From Erysipelotrichaceae bacterium (GTDB lineage Bacteria; Bacillota_I; Bacilli_A; Erysipelotrichales; Erysipelotrichaceae): a DNA stretch of 60,246 bases. Positions 12,245 to 21,489 of this stretch are shown piece by piece. A program made the position numbers and the translations under genes. Where the stretch lies: contig JAUMYM010000001.1 in NCBI GenBank assembly GCA_030528645.1, forward strand, positions 1-60,246, given 5' to 3'. Under the pieces are notes generated by a model, which was given only the letters and a program-made list of their open reading frames with translations, was not told where the DNA came from and did no database searches. Every line of letters begins with the position of its first letter. Position 1 is the stretch's first letter.

Positions 12245-12273
12245 ATTATACCATTAAAGAAAACGTTTTCCAA
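12245..12273 (-). promoter_or_regulatory. Promoter of the extracellular pullulanase gene
   Basis: TTGGAA (12268-12273, - strand), 17 bp, TATAAT (12245-12250). The AGGAGG ribosome-binding site and start at 12218 follow. Confidence 0.75.
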
Positions 12274-12282
12274 GCGCTTTCA
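12258..12282 (-). promoter_or_regulatory. Two overlapping cre-like operators over the pullulanase promoter
   Basis: On the - strand GGAAAACGTTTTCT (12258-12271) and TGAAAGCGCTTGGA (12269-12282) each match 12 of 14 positions of the cre consensus TGWAANCGNTNWCA. They cover and flank the -35 box, a position at which CcpA (or another LacI-family repressor) would block transcription. This points to glucose repression of pullulanase. The repressor gene is not in the window. Confidence 0.7.
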
Positions 12283-12283
12283 T

Positions 12284-12318
12284 AAAAAAACTCTAATCTT
12301 TTACTTACAATTAGAGTT
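12284..12318 (-). terminator. Terminator of the glgC-glgD-glgA operon
   Basis: Inverted repeat AACTCTAAT/ATTAGAGTT (12289-12297 and 12310-12318) with a 12-nt loop, followed by a T-run on the - strand. Confidence 0.75.
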
Positions 12319-12324
12319 TATTCT

Positions 12325-13770
12325 TTATTTTTTACTTAAAACCATGTTATACATTTCTAAATATAGCTTACATGACTTTTCAAAACTAACATCTTCCTTC
12401 ATAGCATTTTCAATCATAGCGTTAAATCCAATGGAATTTAAATAATACGTATCACATGCATATCTTAATGTGTAGTATAAGTCATCACTACTTTTTGATG
12501 CAAAGCTAAAACCTGTACCCGTATTATCATATTGATTAAATGGTGTTACGGTATCTTTTAAACCACCGGTTTCTCTGACTAACGGCAATGTTCCATAACG
12601 CATGGCAATTAATTGAGAAATGCCACATGGTTCAAATAAACTTGGCATTAAGAAGACATCACAACCTGCATAGATACGATGTGCTAATTCTTCATTATAT
12701 CCACAATAGAACACCGCACGACGTTTATACTTATATTCCATGTGTTTAAACGCATCTTCAATATGTCCTTCTCCACTACCCAAGACAATGAATTGTAGAT
12801 CAAGTCCCATAATATCCGCAAGTTTCTCTAAGATTAAATGAATTCCTTTTTGATTCGTTAATCTTGAAACCATACCTACTAACATCGTATCCGGTGTTAC
12901 ACGTAAGCCAAGCTCTTCTTGCAACGCTTTTTTATTCGCCTTTTTACCACTTGCATAAGATTTTAAACTATATTTCTTGCTTAAAAGTTTATCCTTACTT
13001 GGATCCCATAACTTGGTATCAATACCATTGGTAATGCCCCATAAATCATCTTTACGATAACTTAAAACTTCATCCATGTTTTCGCCATATTCTTTTGTTA
13101 GTATTTCATGTGAATAGGTTGGTGAAACCGTTGATATTTTATCCGCAAATAAGATACCTGCCTTCATAAAACTAATACCTTGATAAAAACGCATACTACC
13201 ATCATGATAAAAGCTATCACTAATACCTAAACAATCTGTTAAAACACTGACTGGGAAATTGCCCTGATATGCTAAGTTATGAATGGTATAGACATGTTTT
13301 ATTTTTTGATACTTTTTATCATTGGCATAATGTATTTTACACATCGCCGGTATCATCCCTGTATGCCAATCATGACTATGAATAATTTCAGGATAGAATT
13401 GCAGTTCTCTTAACATTTCTAAAACCGCTTTTTGAAAGAAGGCAAAACGAGCACCATCATCATAGTAACCATATAACCCTTCACGTTCAAAATAACCTTG
13501 ATGTTCAATAAAGTAATAAATCACTCCTTGTACATCTTTTTCATATAATGTCGCAACCGTATTAATTTGTCCAGTTAATACAGGAAATGTCTTTACTTTT
13601 TTAAAACTTTCACGATGATTCAACGCAATCTTTAAATACAACGGCAACACCACACGTACATCCATATTCTTTTGTTTTAAAGAATGAGGTAAACTACCAA
13701 TCACATCCGCTAAACCACCACTTTTAATAAACGGCAATCCTTCACTGGCAACAAATAAAATAGATTTCAT
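12325..13770 (-). CDS. glgA: Glycogen synthase (ADP-glucose dependent, GT5)
   Basis: Elongates alpha-1,4-glucan from ADP-glucose. The 481-residue length is typical for bacterial GlgA. The N-terminal KSGGLADV motif binds ADP-glucose; SHDWHTGMIP and YTIHNLAYQG are conserved GT5 segments; the C-terminal domain has MVSRLTNQKG and the catalytic-site region PSLFEPCGISQLIAMRYG. Third gene of glgC-glgD-glgA, 9 bp after glgD, with an AGGAGG site. No branching enzyme (glgB) or phosphorylase (glgP) is in this cluster. Confidence 0.97.
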   Translation of the reverse strand: MKSILFVASEGLPFIKSGGLADVIGSLPHSLKQKNMDVRVVLPLYLKIALNHRESFKKVKTFPVLTGQINTVATLYEKDVQGVIYYFIEHQGYFEREGLYGYYDDGARFAFFQKAVLEMLRELQFYPEIIHSHDWHTGMIPAMCKIHYANDKKYQKIKHVYTIHNLAYQGNFPVSVLTDCLGISDSFYHDGSMRFYQGISFMKAGILFADKISTVSPTYSHEILTKEYGENMDEVLSYRKDDLWGITNGIDTKLWDPSKDKLLSKKYSLKSYASGKKANKKALQEELGLRVTPDTMLVGMVSRLTNQKGIHLILEKLADIMGLDLQFIVLGSGEGHIEDAFKHMEYKYKRRAVFYCGYNEELAHRIYAGCDVFLMPSLFEPCGISQLIAMRYGTLPLVRETGGLKDTVTPFNQYDNTGTGFSFASKSSDDLYYTLRYACDTYYLNSIGFNAMIENAMKEDVSFEKSCKLYLEMYNMVLSKK

Positions 13771-13779
13771 AATGACCTC

Positions 13780-14892
13780 CTAAATTCGATCTCTTCGTTT
13801 TACATAAATAGGACTTTCAAGTGTACCCTGTAATTTCTTAACATGATGAACAATCGCTTCACGATCAATTACACATGTATTAATCTTTGTATCTTCACCA
13901 ATATAAGCATTTGGTAAAATAACACAGTTTTCAACAATCGCTCCTTTTTTAATAATAACGTTACGTCCAATGACACTATTGATAACCGTACCTTCAATTT
14001 GACAACCATTGGCTACAATACTATTAGAAACACTAGCACCATTATCATATAAAGTTGGACATGAATCATTTGTCTTTGTATGAATTGGCCAATCTTGTTT
14101 AAATAAATCTTTGGCATATTGATATTGTCTTAATTCCATACTAGCTCGATAGTAAGCAGGTAAAGAATTGATACATGCAACATATCCCTTATGTTGATAA
14201 CCACGAATATCTAACTCATCACAACTTTCTGCAATGATATCTTTAAACCAATATAAACTTGATGTATTGGCAGCTTTATTCACCATTTCAATAAATAAAC
14301 GCTTACTCATGACATAACACTCTAAAGAAATATTACGTGATTTATATTTTCCACGATTCTTAACAAAACTTGTCACACGATTATTAGAATCAATGTTTAC
14401 AATATCCGCCATAAAGAATTCTTCTTTGGCATGGTCTGTTGATGTATAAATTAAAGTAATATCATTTCCTGTTTCAATGTGTTTATTTAATACATCATTA
14501 AAATCAATACGATACACCATATGACTTGGTGCAACAATTACATATGGTTTATTGCTACGTTCAATAAACTCCATATTTGACATGTAAGAACTAATATCAT
14601 GATTATAAATTTCTTGTGTGATTTGACTTTCACCATATAGAACATGAATCTTGCCACGTTTTGAGTTAATATTAAAGTTACTTTCTTTTACATGATCAAT
14701 CAAAGAACGAGGCTTATTTTTAATATACACTTGAATATTACTAATTCCTGAATTCGTCATATTACTCAATAAGAAGTCAATAATACGATAACGTCCTAAA
14801 AAGTTAATTGCCGCTACCGGACGATAATTACTCATCCCTAAAACATCCACATTTGTATCACCAAAACTGACAATTCCTAATGCATTACACAT
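13780..14892 (-). CDS. glgD: GlgD, non-catalytic partner of glucose-1-phosphate adenylyltransferase
   Basis: A 370-residue paralogue of GlgC found in Firmicutes as a partner that modulates GlgC. It keeps the nucleotidyltransferase fold ([17 protein letters not shown]) and the C-terminal left-handed beta-helix hexapeptide repeats ([22 protein letters not shown]). The catalytic GGRGTRL glycine-rich loop of GlgC is replaced by [10 protein letters not shown], which supports a regulatory rather than catalytic role. Overlaps the end of glgC by 8 bp. Confidence 0.92.
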   Translation of the reverse strand: MCNALGIVSFGDTNVDVLGMSNYRPVAAINFLGRYRIIDFLLSNMTNSGISNIQVYIKNKPRSLIDHVKESNFNINSKRGKIHVLYGESQITQEIYNHDISSYMSNMEFIERSNKPYVIVAPSHMVYRIDFNDVLNKHIETGNDITLIYTSTDHAKEEFFMADIVNIDSNNRVTSFVKNRGKYKSRNISLECYVMSKRLFIEMVNKAANTSSLYWFKDIIAESCDELDIRGYQHKGYVACINSLPAYYRASMELRQYQYAKDLFKQDWPIHTKTNDSCPTLYDNGASVSNSIVANGCQIEGTVINSVIGRNVIIKKGAIVENCVILPNAYIGEDTKINTCVIDREAIVHHVKKLQGTLESPIYVKRRDRI

Positions 14893-16039
14893 CTTTCACA
14901 CCTACCTTACTCACTGTATTTTTTGTTACGAGTTCTATGTTTTCACTATTGGCATCCCCTATCACCATGTGATCTGGAATCTTTACGTTTTCAGCAACAA
15001 TACATCTTGTAACTTTAGCCCCTTTTCCAATAATGGCACCATTCATCACAACCGTATCAATCACCTTTGCATCTTCTCCAACTTTTACATCTGTAAATAA
15101 AACGGAATCTTGTACAAGACCATCTACAATACAACCTTGTGTAATATAAGCACGTTTAATTTTGGCATGCTCACCAATAAACTGTGGTGCTGTATTTGTA
15201 TCTTCTGTATAGATTTTCCAACTAGGATCAAATAGATTCAATTCATTTTGATTATTTAATAAATCCATATTGGCTTCCCATAAACTATCAATCGTACCAA
15301 CATCTTTCCAATATCCAACAAAACGATGCGCCTTTAAAACACGATTATCATTTAAGTAGTTTGGTATAATATCCTTCCCAAAATCATGTGAAGAATCCGG
15401 ATTTTTTTCATCCGCCAACAAATATTTCTTCAATGTCTTATATGTAAAAATATAAATACCCATACTAGCTAAATTGCTTTTTGGCTTTTTAGGTTTTTCT
15501 TCAAATTCAATGATTAAATCGTTTTTATCACAATTCATAATTCCAAAACGACTTGCTTCTTTTAGCGGAACTTCTAATACCGCAATTGTTGCGTCTGCTT
15601 TACTTTTAATGTGATCATTTAACATCTTGGCATAGTTCATTTTATAGATGTGATCTCCTGAAAGAATTAAGACATACTCTGCTTCCTCTTGATCTAAGAA
15701 GTCTAAGTTTTGACCAATGGCATCGGCTGTTCCTCGATAAAGTCCAAAGCCTGTTTCATCCTTTTCACGTGGAGGCAAAACAAAAACCCCTCCATCCTTA
15801 GAATCAAGCCCCCAATGATGATCCCTTGCGACATAAGAATTCAACAAGACAGACTCATATTGTGTTAAAACACCAACAACCGAGATATCCGAGTTTGCAC
15901 AATTACTTAAAGGAAAATCGATAATACGATACTTCCCACCATAATGTACCGCCGGTTTCGCAACTTTTTTGGTTAAATCAAAAAGTCGCGTTCCTCTACC
16001 ACCAGCTAGAATCATTGCAACCATATTATTGTTTCTCAT
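14885..16039 (-). CDS. glgC: Glucose-1-phosphate adenylyltransferase (ADP-glucose pyrophosphorylase)
   Basis: Makes ADP-glucose from ATP and glucose 1-phosphate, the committed step of glycogen synthesis. The N-terminus has the catalytic loop LAGGRGTRL, then [19 protein letters not shown], the metal-ligand SGDHIYKM, and the Glc-1-P site around [10 protein letters not shown]. The C-terminal domain is a beta-helix. At 384 residues it is of the usual size. Start chosen at MRNNNMVAM with AGGAGA 8 bp upstream. First gene of glgC-glgD-glgA. Confidence 0.97.
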   Translation of the reverse strand: MRNNNMVAMILAGGRGTRLFDLTKKVAKPAVHYGGKYRIIDFPLSNCANSDISVVGVLTQYESVLLNSYVARDHHWGLDSKDGGVFVLPPREKDETGFGLYRGTADAIGQNLDFLDQEEAEYVLILSGDHIYKMNYAKMLNDHIKSKADATIAVLEVPLKEASRFGIMNCDKNDLIIEFEEKPKKPKSNLASMGIYIFTYKTLKKYLLADEKNPDSSHDFGKDIIPNYLNDNRVLKAHRFVGYWKDVGTIDSLWEANMDLLNNQNELNLFDPSWKIYTEDTNTAPQFIGEHAKIKRAYITQGCIVDGLVQDSVLFTDVKVGEDAKVIDTVVMNGAIIGKGAKVTRCIVAENVKIPDHMVIGDANSENIELVTKNTVSKVGVKDV

Positions 16040-16131
16040 GATAAATATCTCCTTTTTTTATACTTTCATTATAGCATTTTTATTTGTTAAAATTATAATA
16101 TTTTACTAAATCCCTCCTTTTTTCTAAAAAA

Positions 16132-16156
16132 TAAAAAAGGATTCTAAAAAGAACCC
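16132..16156 (-). terminator. Terminator of the binding-lipoprotein gene
   Basis: On the - strand GGGTTCT-TTTT-AGAATCC (one G-T wobble) followed by TTTTTTATTTTTT, directly after the stop at 16163. Confidence 0.75.
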
Positions 16157-16162
16157 CCTGAA

Positions 16163-17443
16163 TCATTTTTCAACCTGCTGAAAACGATTGTAAAATTCAG
16201 CATATAATCTATTTATTTCTTCAACAGCCTCATCTACATTCATCTCTTGTCTAAATACTTTTTGATATACATCCAAATAAGCAGGTTCTTTTACAAACGC
16301 AAATACTTGAACATCCGCCTTTTCATAACGACGATAATCTTCCATCATACTACCTAAAAAAGCTTTTGAAATCGCAAGTTGATCTTCGTTTTTAAATGTT
16401 AATGCATAAGGATGTTCATGGAGATGATTATACAATAAGATTGAATCTGTATGCTTCATATATAAATTTAAACCCTCTTGCGAAAACATAAGTTCAATAA
16501 GGGCAAAAGCGGCACTGGGATACTTCGTTAAGGCATTTACACCATATCCCTTAGAATGAGCTAAAGGCGTAAATCCTTTACCATTTAAAGTTGGAAATAC
16601 ACTGAAACGAAAATCAACTCCATTAATATCTTGGTATTGTTCATAATACATCCATGTAGTAACCAAACTAAAGGGACTCACCTCTTCACTAAGATAATCT
16701 TCATACAAGAATTCCGTTTCTTCAAACATTGTGTTAAGCTGTTGCATCGCCTGTAAACTCGCTTTAAACTCAGGACTTGTAAATCCATATTCTTTTAAAT
16801 CATGATCAAAAGAAATGCCATTGGTTGTAAAGGCAAAACTTGTAAAAAAATCATCTAAATAAAGGGGCATTTTAAGCAAAGGTTGTTGGCTGTCTTCTTG
16901 TTTACTTACATCCATACCGGCAATCTCTTCAAAGGTATCAAAAGCATCCACAAGACCATCTTGATTTTCATCAGCAACATCATAACCCATAGCTTCTAAC
17001 ATGGTCACATTTGTACTAAAAAAGCTACCTACAGCACTGATTGGTAAGTAGGTTATTTCTTTTGTTGGAAACAGAAAATTGCTTGCTAAATGGTCCTTAA
17101 ACTCATCTATCTGTAAATCTAATAAGTGCTCTTGCATACGCACTGCATAACTATCCCATAATAAAACAACATCCGCATAGATATCTTGAAATTCTTGATA
17201 ATCAAAGTTTTGATATACTACATAGTTTAAAAGACCTTGATGTTTTGGATAAGTCTTGTCCCACAACTCCACAAGCCTTTGACCATATGCTTCATTTTCC
17301 ACTGCCACCACTAATGAAGCCTCTTCTTCAATTTGAAATTTCCCTGTCTCTTTATCTTTACATGCTTGAGTGCCATCCAACTTACACGTCGATTGACATC
17401 CAACCAGAAAACAAAGCAACAATACCGTTATAAATGTCTTCAT
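16163..17443 (-). CDS. Orphan extracellular sugar-type solute-binding lipoprotein with EF-hand-like loop
   Basis: A 426-residue lipoprotein (lipobox LVGC, Cys16) with the overall pattern of carbohydrate ABC binding proteins of the MalE type: SLVVAVENE near the mature N-terminus, alternating lobes, and the C-terminal AFALIELMFSQEGLNLYM typical of the family. Residues 158-169 (DENQDGLVDAFD) match an EF-hand calcium loop except for Asp instead of Glu at position 12. No permease or ATPase genes sit beside it; it lies between the glycogen operon and a different ABC system, and has its own terminator. A maltodextrin ligand is suggested by context only. Confidence 0.72.
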   Translation of the reverse strand: MKTFITVLLLCFLVGCQSTCKLDGTQACKDKETGKFQIEEEASLVVAVENEAYGQRLVELWDKTYPKHQGLLNYVVYQNFDYQEFQDIYADVVLLWDSYAVRMQEHLLDLQIDEFKDHLASNFLFPTKEITYLPISAVGSFFSTNVTMLEAMGYDVADENQDGLVDAFDTFEEIAGMDVSKQEDSQQPLLKMPLYLDDFFTSFAFTTNGISFDHDLKEYGFTSPEFKASLQAMQQLNTMFEETEFLYEDYLSEEVSPFSLVTTWMYYEQYQDINGVDFRFSVFPTLNGKGFTPLAHSKGYGVNALTKYPSAAFALIELMFSQEGLNLYMKHTDSILLYNHLHEHPYALTFKNEDQLAISKAFLGSMMEDYRRYEKADVQVFAFVKEPAYLDVYQKVFRQEMNVDEAVEEINRLYAEFYNRFQQVEK

Positions 17444-17477
17444 AATAACCCCACTTGTAACTATTGTAAAAGATAAT

Positions 17478-17509
17478 TTTAAAAAAAGCTATAAATCACT
17501 TATAGCTTT
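17478..17509 (-). terminator. Terminator of the two-component/ABC operon
   Basis: AAAGCTATAA (17485-17494) and TTATAGCTTT (17500-17509) form a stem; the - strand continues TTTTTAAAA. The stem includes the last codons of the permease gene. Confidence 0.8.
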
Positions 17510-18278
17510 CTGCCTTTTTACGACCATGATAATAGTAAGAAATCCACAATACCAATACAGCAATGGCGGCCCACAGCAATAATGATTGTAATAATGGAGC
17601 CAAATTATAATCAAGACCTTTATATAAATCTAAGATACGCTCTTCCACAAAATATCTTGTTGGAAGCATCTTACTAACAATCTGAAGAGCATTAGGTAAT
17701 GCATGAACAGAAATCCCCATCATGCCACTTAAAATCATAAACCCAAAATAGAATACCATTGTAATCGCATAAGCTAACCCAAACTTACGCACTAAATTAG
17801 AAATACCGTGCGCAAATACAATCATAATAATTGAAAAGACATAATAAATAACAATCATAACTAAGAACCCTTTTAATGATGGTAAAGCAATCCCTAATGC
17901 AAAGCATTCAAATATAGAAAATACAATTAAACCGGATGTTAAAAATACCAATGCCGCTAAGATTTTATACACCAATAAGGTAGTTTGTGAAAACCCAAAT
18001 AGATGCAAACGATCCGGAATATGACTCTCTAACTCTGTAGCATAATTAGCCGTATAACCAATAAACCCGGTTGCCAATGGAATAATCAAAGAAAATCCTA
18101 TCGCAACGGAAGTAAGTGCATCTTTCATCATAGCCTGTGGTACGGAACTTTTAATTTGTATGCTGATAATAAACGATAAAATCATTGGAAATGCAATTCC
18201 AAAGAACATTGAAAATCCATTTAACACATTATTCATCAATTCATAATAGAAAAATTGCACATTGAATGTTTTCTTCAT
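17496..18278 (-). CDS. ABC-2 type permease
   Basis: A 260-residue membrane protein with about six hydrophobic segments and the ABC-2 permease layout (N-terminal helix, long cytoplasmic loop with ELESHIPDRLHLFGFS, then four helices including GFMILSGMMGISV). It overlaps the ATPase gene by 4 bp (ATGA), so the two form one transporter. The operon also encodes a histidine kinase and response regulator, the usual arrangement of a sensed export or resistance system. Substrate unknown. Confidence 0.85.
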   Translation of the reverse strand: MKKTFNVQFFYYELMNNVLNGFSMFFGIAFPMILSFIISIQIKSSVPQAMMKDALTSVAIGFSLIIPLATGFIGYTANYATELESHIPDRLHLFGFSQTTLLVYKILAALVFLTSGLIVFSIFECFALGIALPSLKGFLVMIVIYYVFSIIMIVFAHGISNLVRKFGLAYAITMVFYFGFMILSGMMGISVHALPNALQIVSKMLPTRYFVEERILDLYKGLDYNLAPLLQSLLLWAAIAVLVLWISYYYHGRKKAESYK

Positions 18279-19147
18279 GCCTTTACCTCCTTGTTAAATG
18301 CCACATGCTTCGCATTTAAAGACATAATTTCTATGTCACTGATACTGCGTTTATAATCCACATTATGTTCTACTAAAAGTTTCGTTAACGCTAATTCTTC
18401 TTCTTGATTACTACAACTAATCGCAACTAAGTGATCAGGTGCCACAATCTCTTTAAATCCTTTTAAAAAACTTAAATCTTTTTGACGATTCATGATATAC
18501 ACTGTATTACCACAATACTTTTTAAATAACGTCTCTTTATCCCCATAATCCACAAACTGTCCTTTTTCAAGAATTAAAATCTTATCTACTAAATACTCTA
18601 ATTCTTGATAATAGTGAGACACTAATAAAACGGTTTGTTGACGATTACGATAATACTCACTTACTTTTTCCATTAAACGTTGTCTTGTTTCAAAATCAAG
18701 ACCTGAAGTTACTTCATCAAAGATTGTGATTGGTGCATTTTGACACATAACTAAAATCAATGTTAAACGTTGTTTTTGACCACCAGATAAATGCTTAAAC
18801 TTCTTATGCAAACAACCTCTAAAATCAAAATAATCAATCAATTCATTGGCTACTTTATGTTGCTTTAAAGAACACCCTAAAATAGCTTCCATAACTACCT
18901 TTACCGATACAATACTACTGTATTCATTTTGTTGCATATGGATGGCAATGGATTCCTGTAATACATCCAACTGAATCATTCCTTCATAATAAGCTAAACC
19001 AAGAATCGCTTTAATTAAAGTTGTTTTCCCGGCACCATTGGAACCAATGATACCCACCTTTTCTCCTTGTTCAATACGTATGGTTTCTAACATACTTAAT
19101 GCTTTAAAATCTTTATAAAATACTTCTAAATTCTTTAATTCAATCAT
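18275..19147 (-). CDS. ABC transporter ATP-binding protein, partner of ABC-2 permease
   Basis: A 290-residue ATPase with Walker A GSNGAGKTT, signature LSGGQKQRL, Walker B ITIFDEVTSGLD and H-loop VSHYYQ. The last ~75 residues form an extra C-terminal domain (from about 215) of the kind seen in NatA/BcrA-type export ATPases. Starts 50 bp after the kinase gene and overlaps the permease by 4 bp. Export of a toxic compound or membrane stress relief is likely from operon layout, not proven. Confidence 0.87.
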   Translation of the reverse strand: MIELKNLEVFYKDFKALSMLETIRIEQGEKVGIIGSNGAGKTTLIKAILGLAYYEGMIQLDVLQESIAIHMQQNEYSSIVSVKVVMEAILGCSLKQHKVANELIDYFDFRGCLHKKFKHLSGGQKQRLTLILVMCQNAPITIFDEVTSGLDFETRQRLMEKVSEYYRNRQQTVLLVSHYYQELEYLVDKILILEKGQFVDYGDKETLFKKYCGNTVYIMNRQKDLSFLKGFKEIVAPDHLVAISCSNQEEELALTKLLVEHNVDYKRSISDIEIMSLNAKHVAFNKEVKA

Positions 19148-19197
19148 ATTTTATATCTCTCCTTATGCCTATATTGTAGAAAAACGATATGAATTCC

Positions 19198-20748
19198 TTA
19201 TGAAGATTCTATGCAGGTTGTTTGTACATCATAATAAAGTGTTGCCACAACTTTCTGATTCTGATTTTCAATATGAAACTGATACCCTAATAACTTTGTA
19301 AAATAATCTACAACATATAAACCTAACCCCTTACCACTATTCCCTTTAAAACTTGTAACAAAAGGCTCTAAAATCGTTTCCAGCAACTCCTCTTCTATAA
19401 CAGCCGGACCATTTTCAATACGTACATATTGATTGGTAATTGCTACCTTTATCGTTCCTTTTTCACTTGTATAACTAATGGCATTGCTCATAAGATTATC
19501 CAATATCTTATATAAAATCTCTTCATTGCTTACTAAACAATGATTTCCTACCAGTTTTATTGTTAATTGTTTGTTTTCAATCACAAGCTGATGATGATGG
19601 ATAATGGTATTGATAAAAGAATTTAAATGTATATTACAAGTATCATAGTCATTACCATAACGACTTAAACTCAATATTTCATCAATCATATTACGCAATA
19701 ACTTTAACTGTTCTTTTACCTTCACTAAATAGACATCACGGTCTTGATAACGCCCTACCTTATTTATCATCCCCTCTACAAGCAACATCGCTGATTGAAT
19801 AGGAGTCTTTAATTGATGAGAACTACCAAGTAAAAAGACTTCCTGTTTCTTTGCTTGTAACTTTTCCTTTTCATGATTTTCACGTAACTTGGCATACAAT
19901 TCATTTAACTCTTTTGTTAATAATCCTATTTCATCATTACGATTTATTTGTATTGGTTGAATATCTTCTAAGGATACCTTCTTTAAGCGTTTAATGGTAT
20001 TGGAAAAAACGGTAATTGGATGTACCATCGCATAACTAAATACATGCGCAAAACAAATTAACACTACCAACAATACCAAAACAATAACAGGAAGAGCCTG
20101 CCATAACGTATTATAAACATCTGCAATCTTAGGTGTTACACCATTATGAATGGTTAAGGCAAGATACTCATCACGATACGTAATGACATAATGTGCTAAA
20201 TAACTATTTTTATTATCATTGGTTAAAAGACGAATTAAAATGGTATCTTCATGATAACGATAAAAAGAATAGGAAGAAGCTTGCTCTTTCGATAATTTTA
20301 CATAAGGATCAAACGTATACTTCAAGTTTTTCATTGGAATATTTACTCTTTTAAATATCGACTTTGACCAAGTATCCCAAAACATTTGATTATCCTGTTT
20401 CATAAATTCTTTATCCAACATCTTTTCTCTTACTACATCAATTTGCTTTCGAATTTCCGGATCTTCAATCTCATAAGTAAAATTTAAAAAAGTACTATAC
20501 CCATGTAACGTATAACTATCCTTATAGATCTTTAAGCTAAAATTATAGATTAAATCTGTATTTTGATCGAGATAATCTTCTGATTTTAAAAACTTAACGT
20601 GATTCTGATAAGCCTCATTTAATAAATCCTGTTTACGATTTTCAACATATAAAGATGGAATCATATATAAAAAATACAGCACAATGATACTAACTACTAA
20701 TACGGATATTACAACATTAAATAGAAGCATCTTACTTTTTAACTTCAT
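19198..20748 (-). CDS. Sensor histidine kinase
   Basis: A 516-residue membrane kinase: helix 1 at ~9-31, an extracellular region of about 180 residues, helix 2 at ~217-238, a HAMP linker (~240-290), coiled coil, the HisKA box with phospho-acceptor His in GSSHQLKTPIQ (~309), an N-box NLMSNAISYT (~416) and a G-box GKGLGLYVV. The extracellular domain is not one I recognise. It overlaps the response regulator gene by 17 bp and precedes an ABC transporter that it probably controls. Confidence 0.93.
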   Translation of the reverse strand: MKLKSKMLLFNVVISVLVVSIIVLYFLYMIPSLYVENRKQDLLNEAYQNHVKFLKSEDYLDQNTDLIYNFSLKIYKDSYTLHGYSTFLNFTYEIEDPEIRKQIDVVREKMLDKEFMKQDNQMFWDTWSKSIFKRVNIPMKNLKYTFDPYVKLSKEQASSYSFYRYHEDTILIRLLTNDNKNSYLAHYVITYRDEYLALTIHNGVTPKIADVYNTLWQALPVIVLVLLVVLICFAHVFSYAMVHPITVFSNTIKRLKKVSLEDIQPIQINRNDEIGLLTKELNELYAKLRENHEKEKLQAKKQEVFLLGSSHQLKTPIQSAMLLVEGMINKVGRYQDRDVYLVKVKEQLKLLRNMIDEILSLSRYGNDYDTCNIHLNSFINTIIHHHQLVIENKQLTIKLVGNHCLVSNEEILYKILDNLMSNAISYTSEKGTIKVAITNQYVRIENGPAVIEEELLETILEPFVTSFKGNSGKGLGLYVVDYFTKLLGYQFHIENQNQKVVATLYYDVQTTCIESS

Positions 20749-21409
20749 ACGCTTCCTCCTTTTGAAATTGATAACCTACTCCTACAATTGTTTTAATACA
20801 ATTAAATGGTAATTTCTTGCGTAAATTCTTAATATGCGCATCAATAATACGATCATTACCAATGTAATCTTCATTAAAAATTTTTAAAATCAATTGTTCT
20901 CTTGAAAACACACGTTGAGGACTTTGATATAAGACTTGTAATAACAAAAATTCACTTAACGTCAATTTTAAAGGTTTTCCATTATATACTGCACGATAAC
21001 CCTCATGATCAATCTTTAAGCCTTCTTGCCATGGTATTTGAGACTTCACACGACGAAGTAATGTTTCCATACGCTTTAATAAAATAATCGGAGATACCGG
21101 CTTTATGATATAATCATCTGCTGTATCATTAAACGCATGCACTTGACTGTTGACATCATCTAAAGCACTCAGCATTAAAACACCTATGTGCTTATTATGA
21201 CTTAAACGAATATAGTTTAAAACTTCAAACCCATTGTGTTTAGGAACCATAATATCTAAAATAGCCAAATCAAGATCTTCTTGATCAACAATGCGCATGG
21301 CTTCTTCCCCATCGGTTGCCACAAAAACGTTATAACCCGCTATTTCCATATACTCTACCAATACTTCACGAATAATTGGTTCATCTTCCATAAATAATAC
21401 TCGATACAT
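20732..21409 (-). CDS. OmpR-family response regulator
   Basis: A 225-residue two-domain regulator. The receiver has the acidic pair E8-D9, phospho-acceptor Asp52 (AILDIMVP) and Lys103 (IIKPVSP); the C-terminal winged helix ends with RIIDAHIKNLRKKL and the wing VGVGYQF. Start taken at 21409 (MYRVLFMEDE), which has a GGTGA site; the frame is open 22 codons further up but that runs into the nox terminator region. First gene of the regulator-kinase-ABC operon. Two 11-bp-spaced CTTCAT repeats lie just upstream. Confidence 0.94.
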   Translation of the reverse strand: MYRVLFMEDEPIIREVLVEYMEIAGYNVFVATDGEEAMRIVDQEDLDLAILDIMVPKHNGFEVLNYIRLSHNKHIGVLMLSALDDVNSQVHAFNDTADDYIIKPVSPIILLKRMETLLRRVKSQIPWQEGLKIDHEGYRAVYNGKPLKLTLSEFLLLQVLYQSPQRVFSREQLILKIFNEDYIGNDRIIDAHIKNLRKKLPFNCIKTIVGVGYQFQKEEAYEVKK

Positions 21410-21441
21410 AAAATCACCCACTAAAAGTGTATCACGTTGAT

Positions 21442-21458
21442 ATGAAGATGTGATGAAG
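21442..21458 (-). promoter_or_regulatory. Direct repeat, possible response-regulator binding site
   Basis: CTTCAT-CACAT-CTTCAT on the - strand, two hexamers exactly 11 bp apart, upstream of a possible -10 (TACACT, 21426-21431) that lacks a good -35. An 11-bp period is the usual spacing for OmpR-family dimers, so this may be an autoregulatory site. Confidence 0.4.
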
Positions 21459-21460
21459 AT

Positions 21461-21489
21461 TAAAAAAACTATCACAATTGTGATAGTTT
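21461..21489 (-). terminator. Terminator of the NADH oxidase gene
   Basis: Perfect 24-bp palindrome (21466-21489, AAACTATCACAA and complement) followed on the - strand by TTTTTTA. It overlaps the nox stop codon. Confidence 0.85.

Noticed and set aside
10676-12273. Additional frames overlapping the pullulanase gene on the same strand
   Set aside because: They sit in other frames of a clearly coding gene and one crosses its promoter; no motif or start signal.
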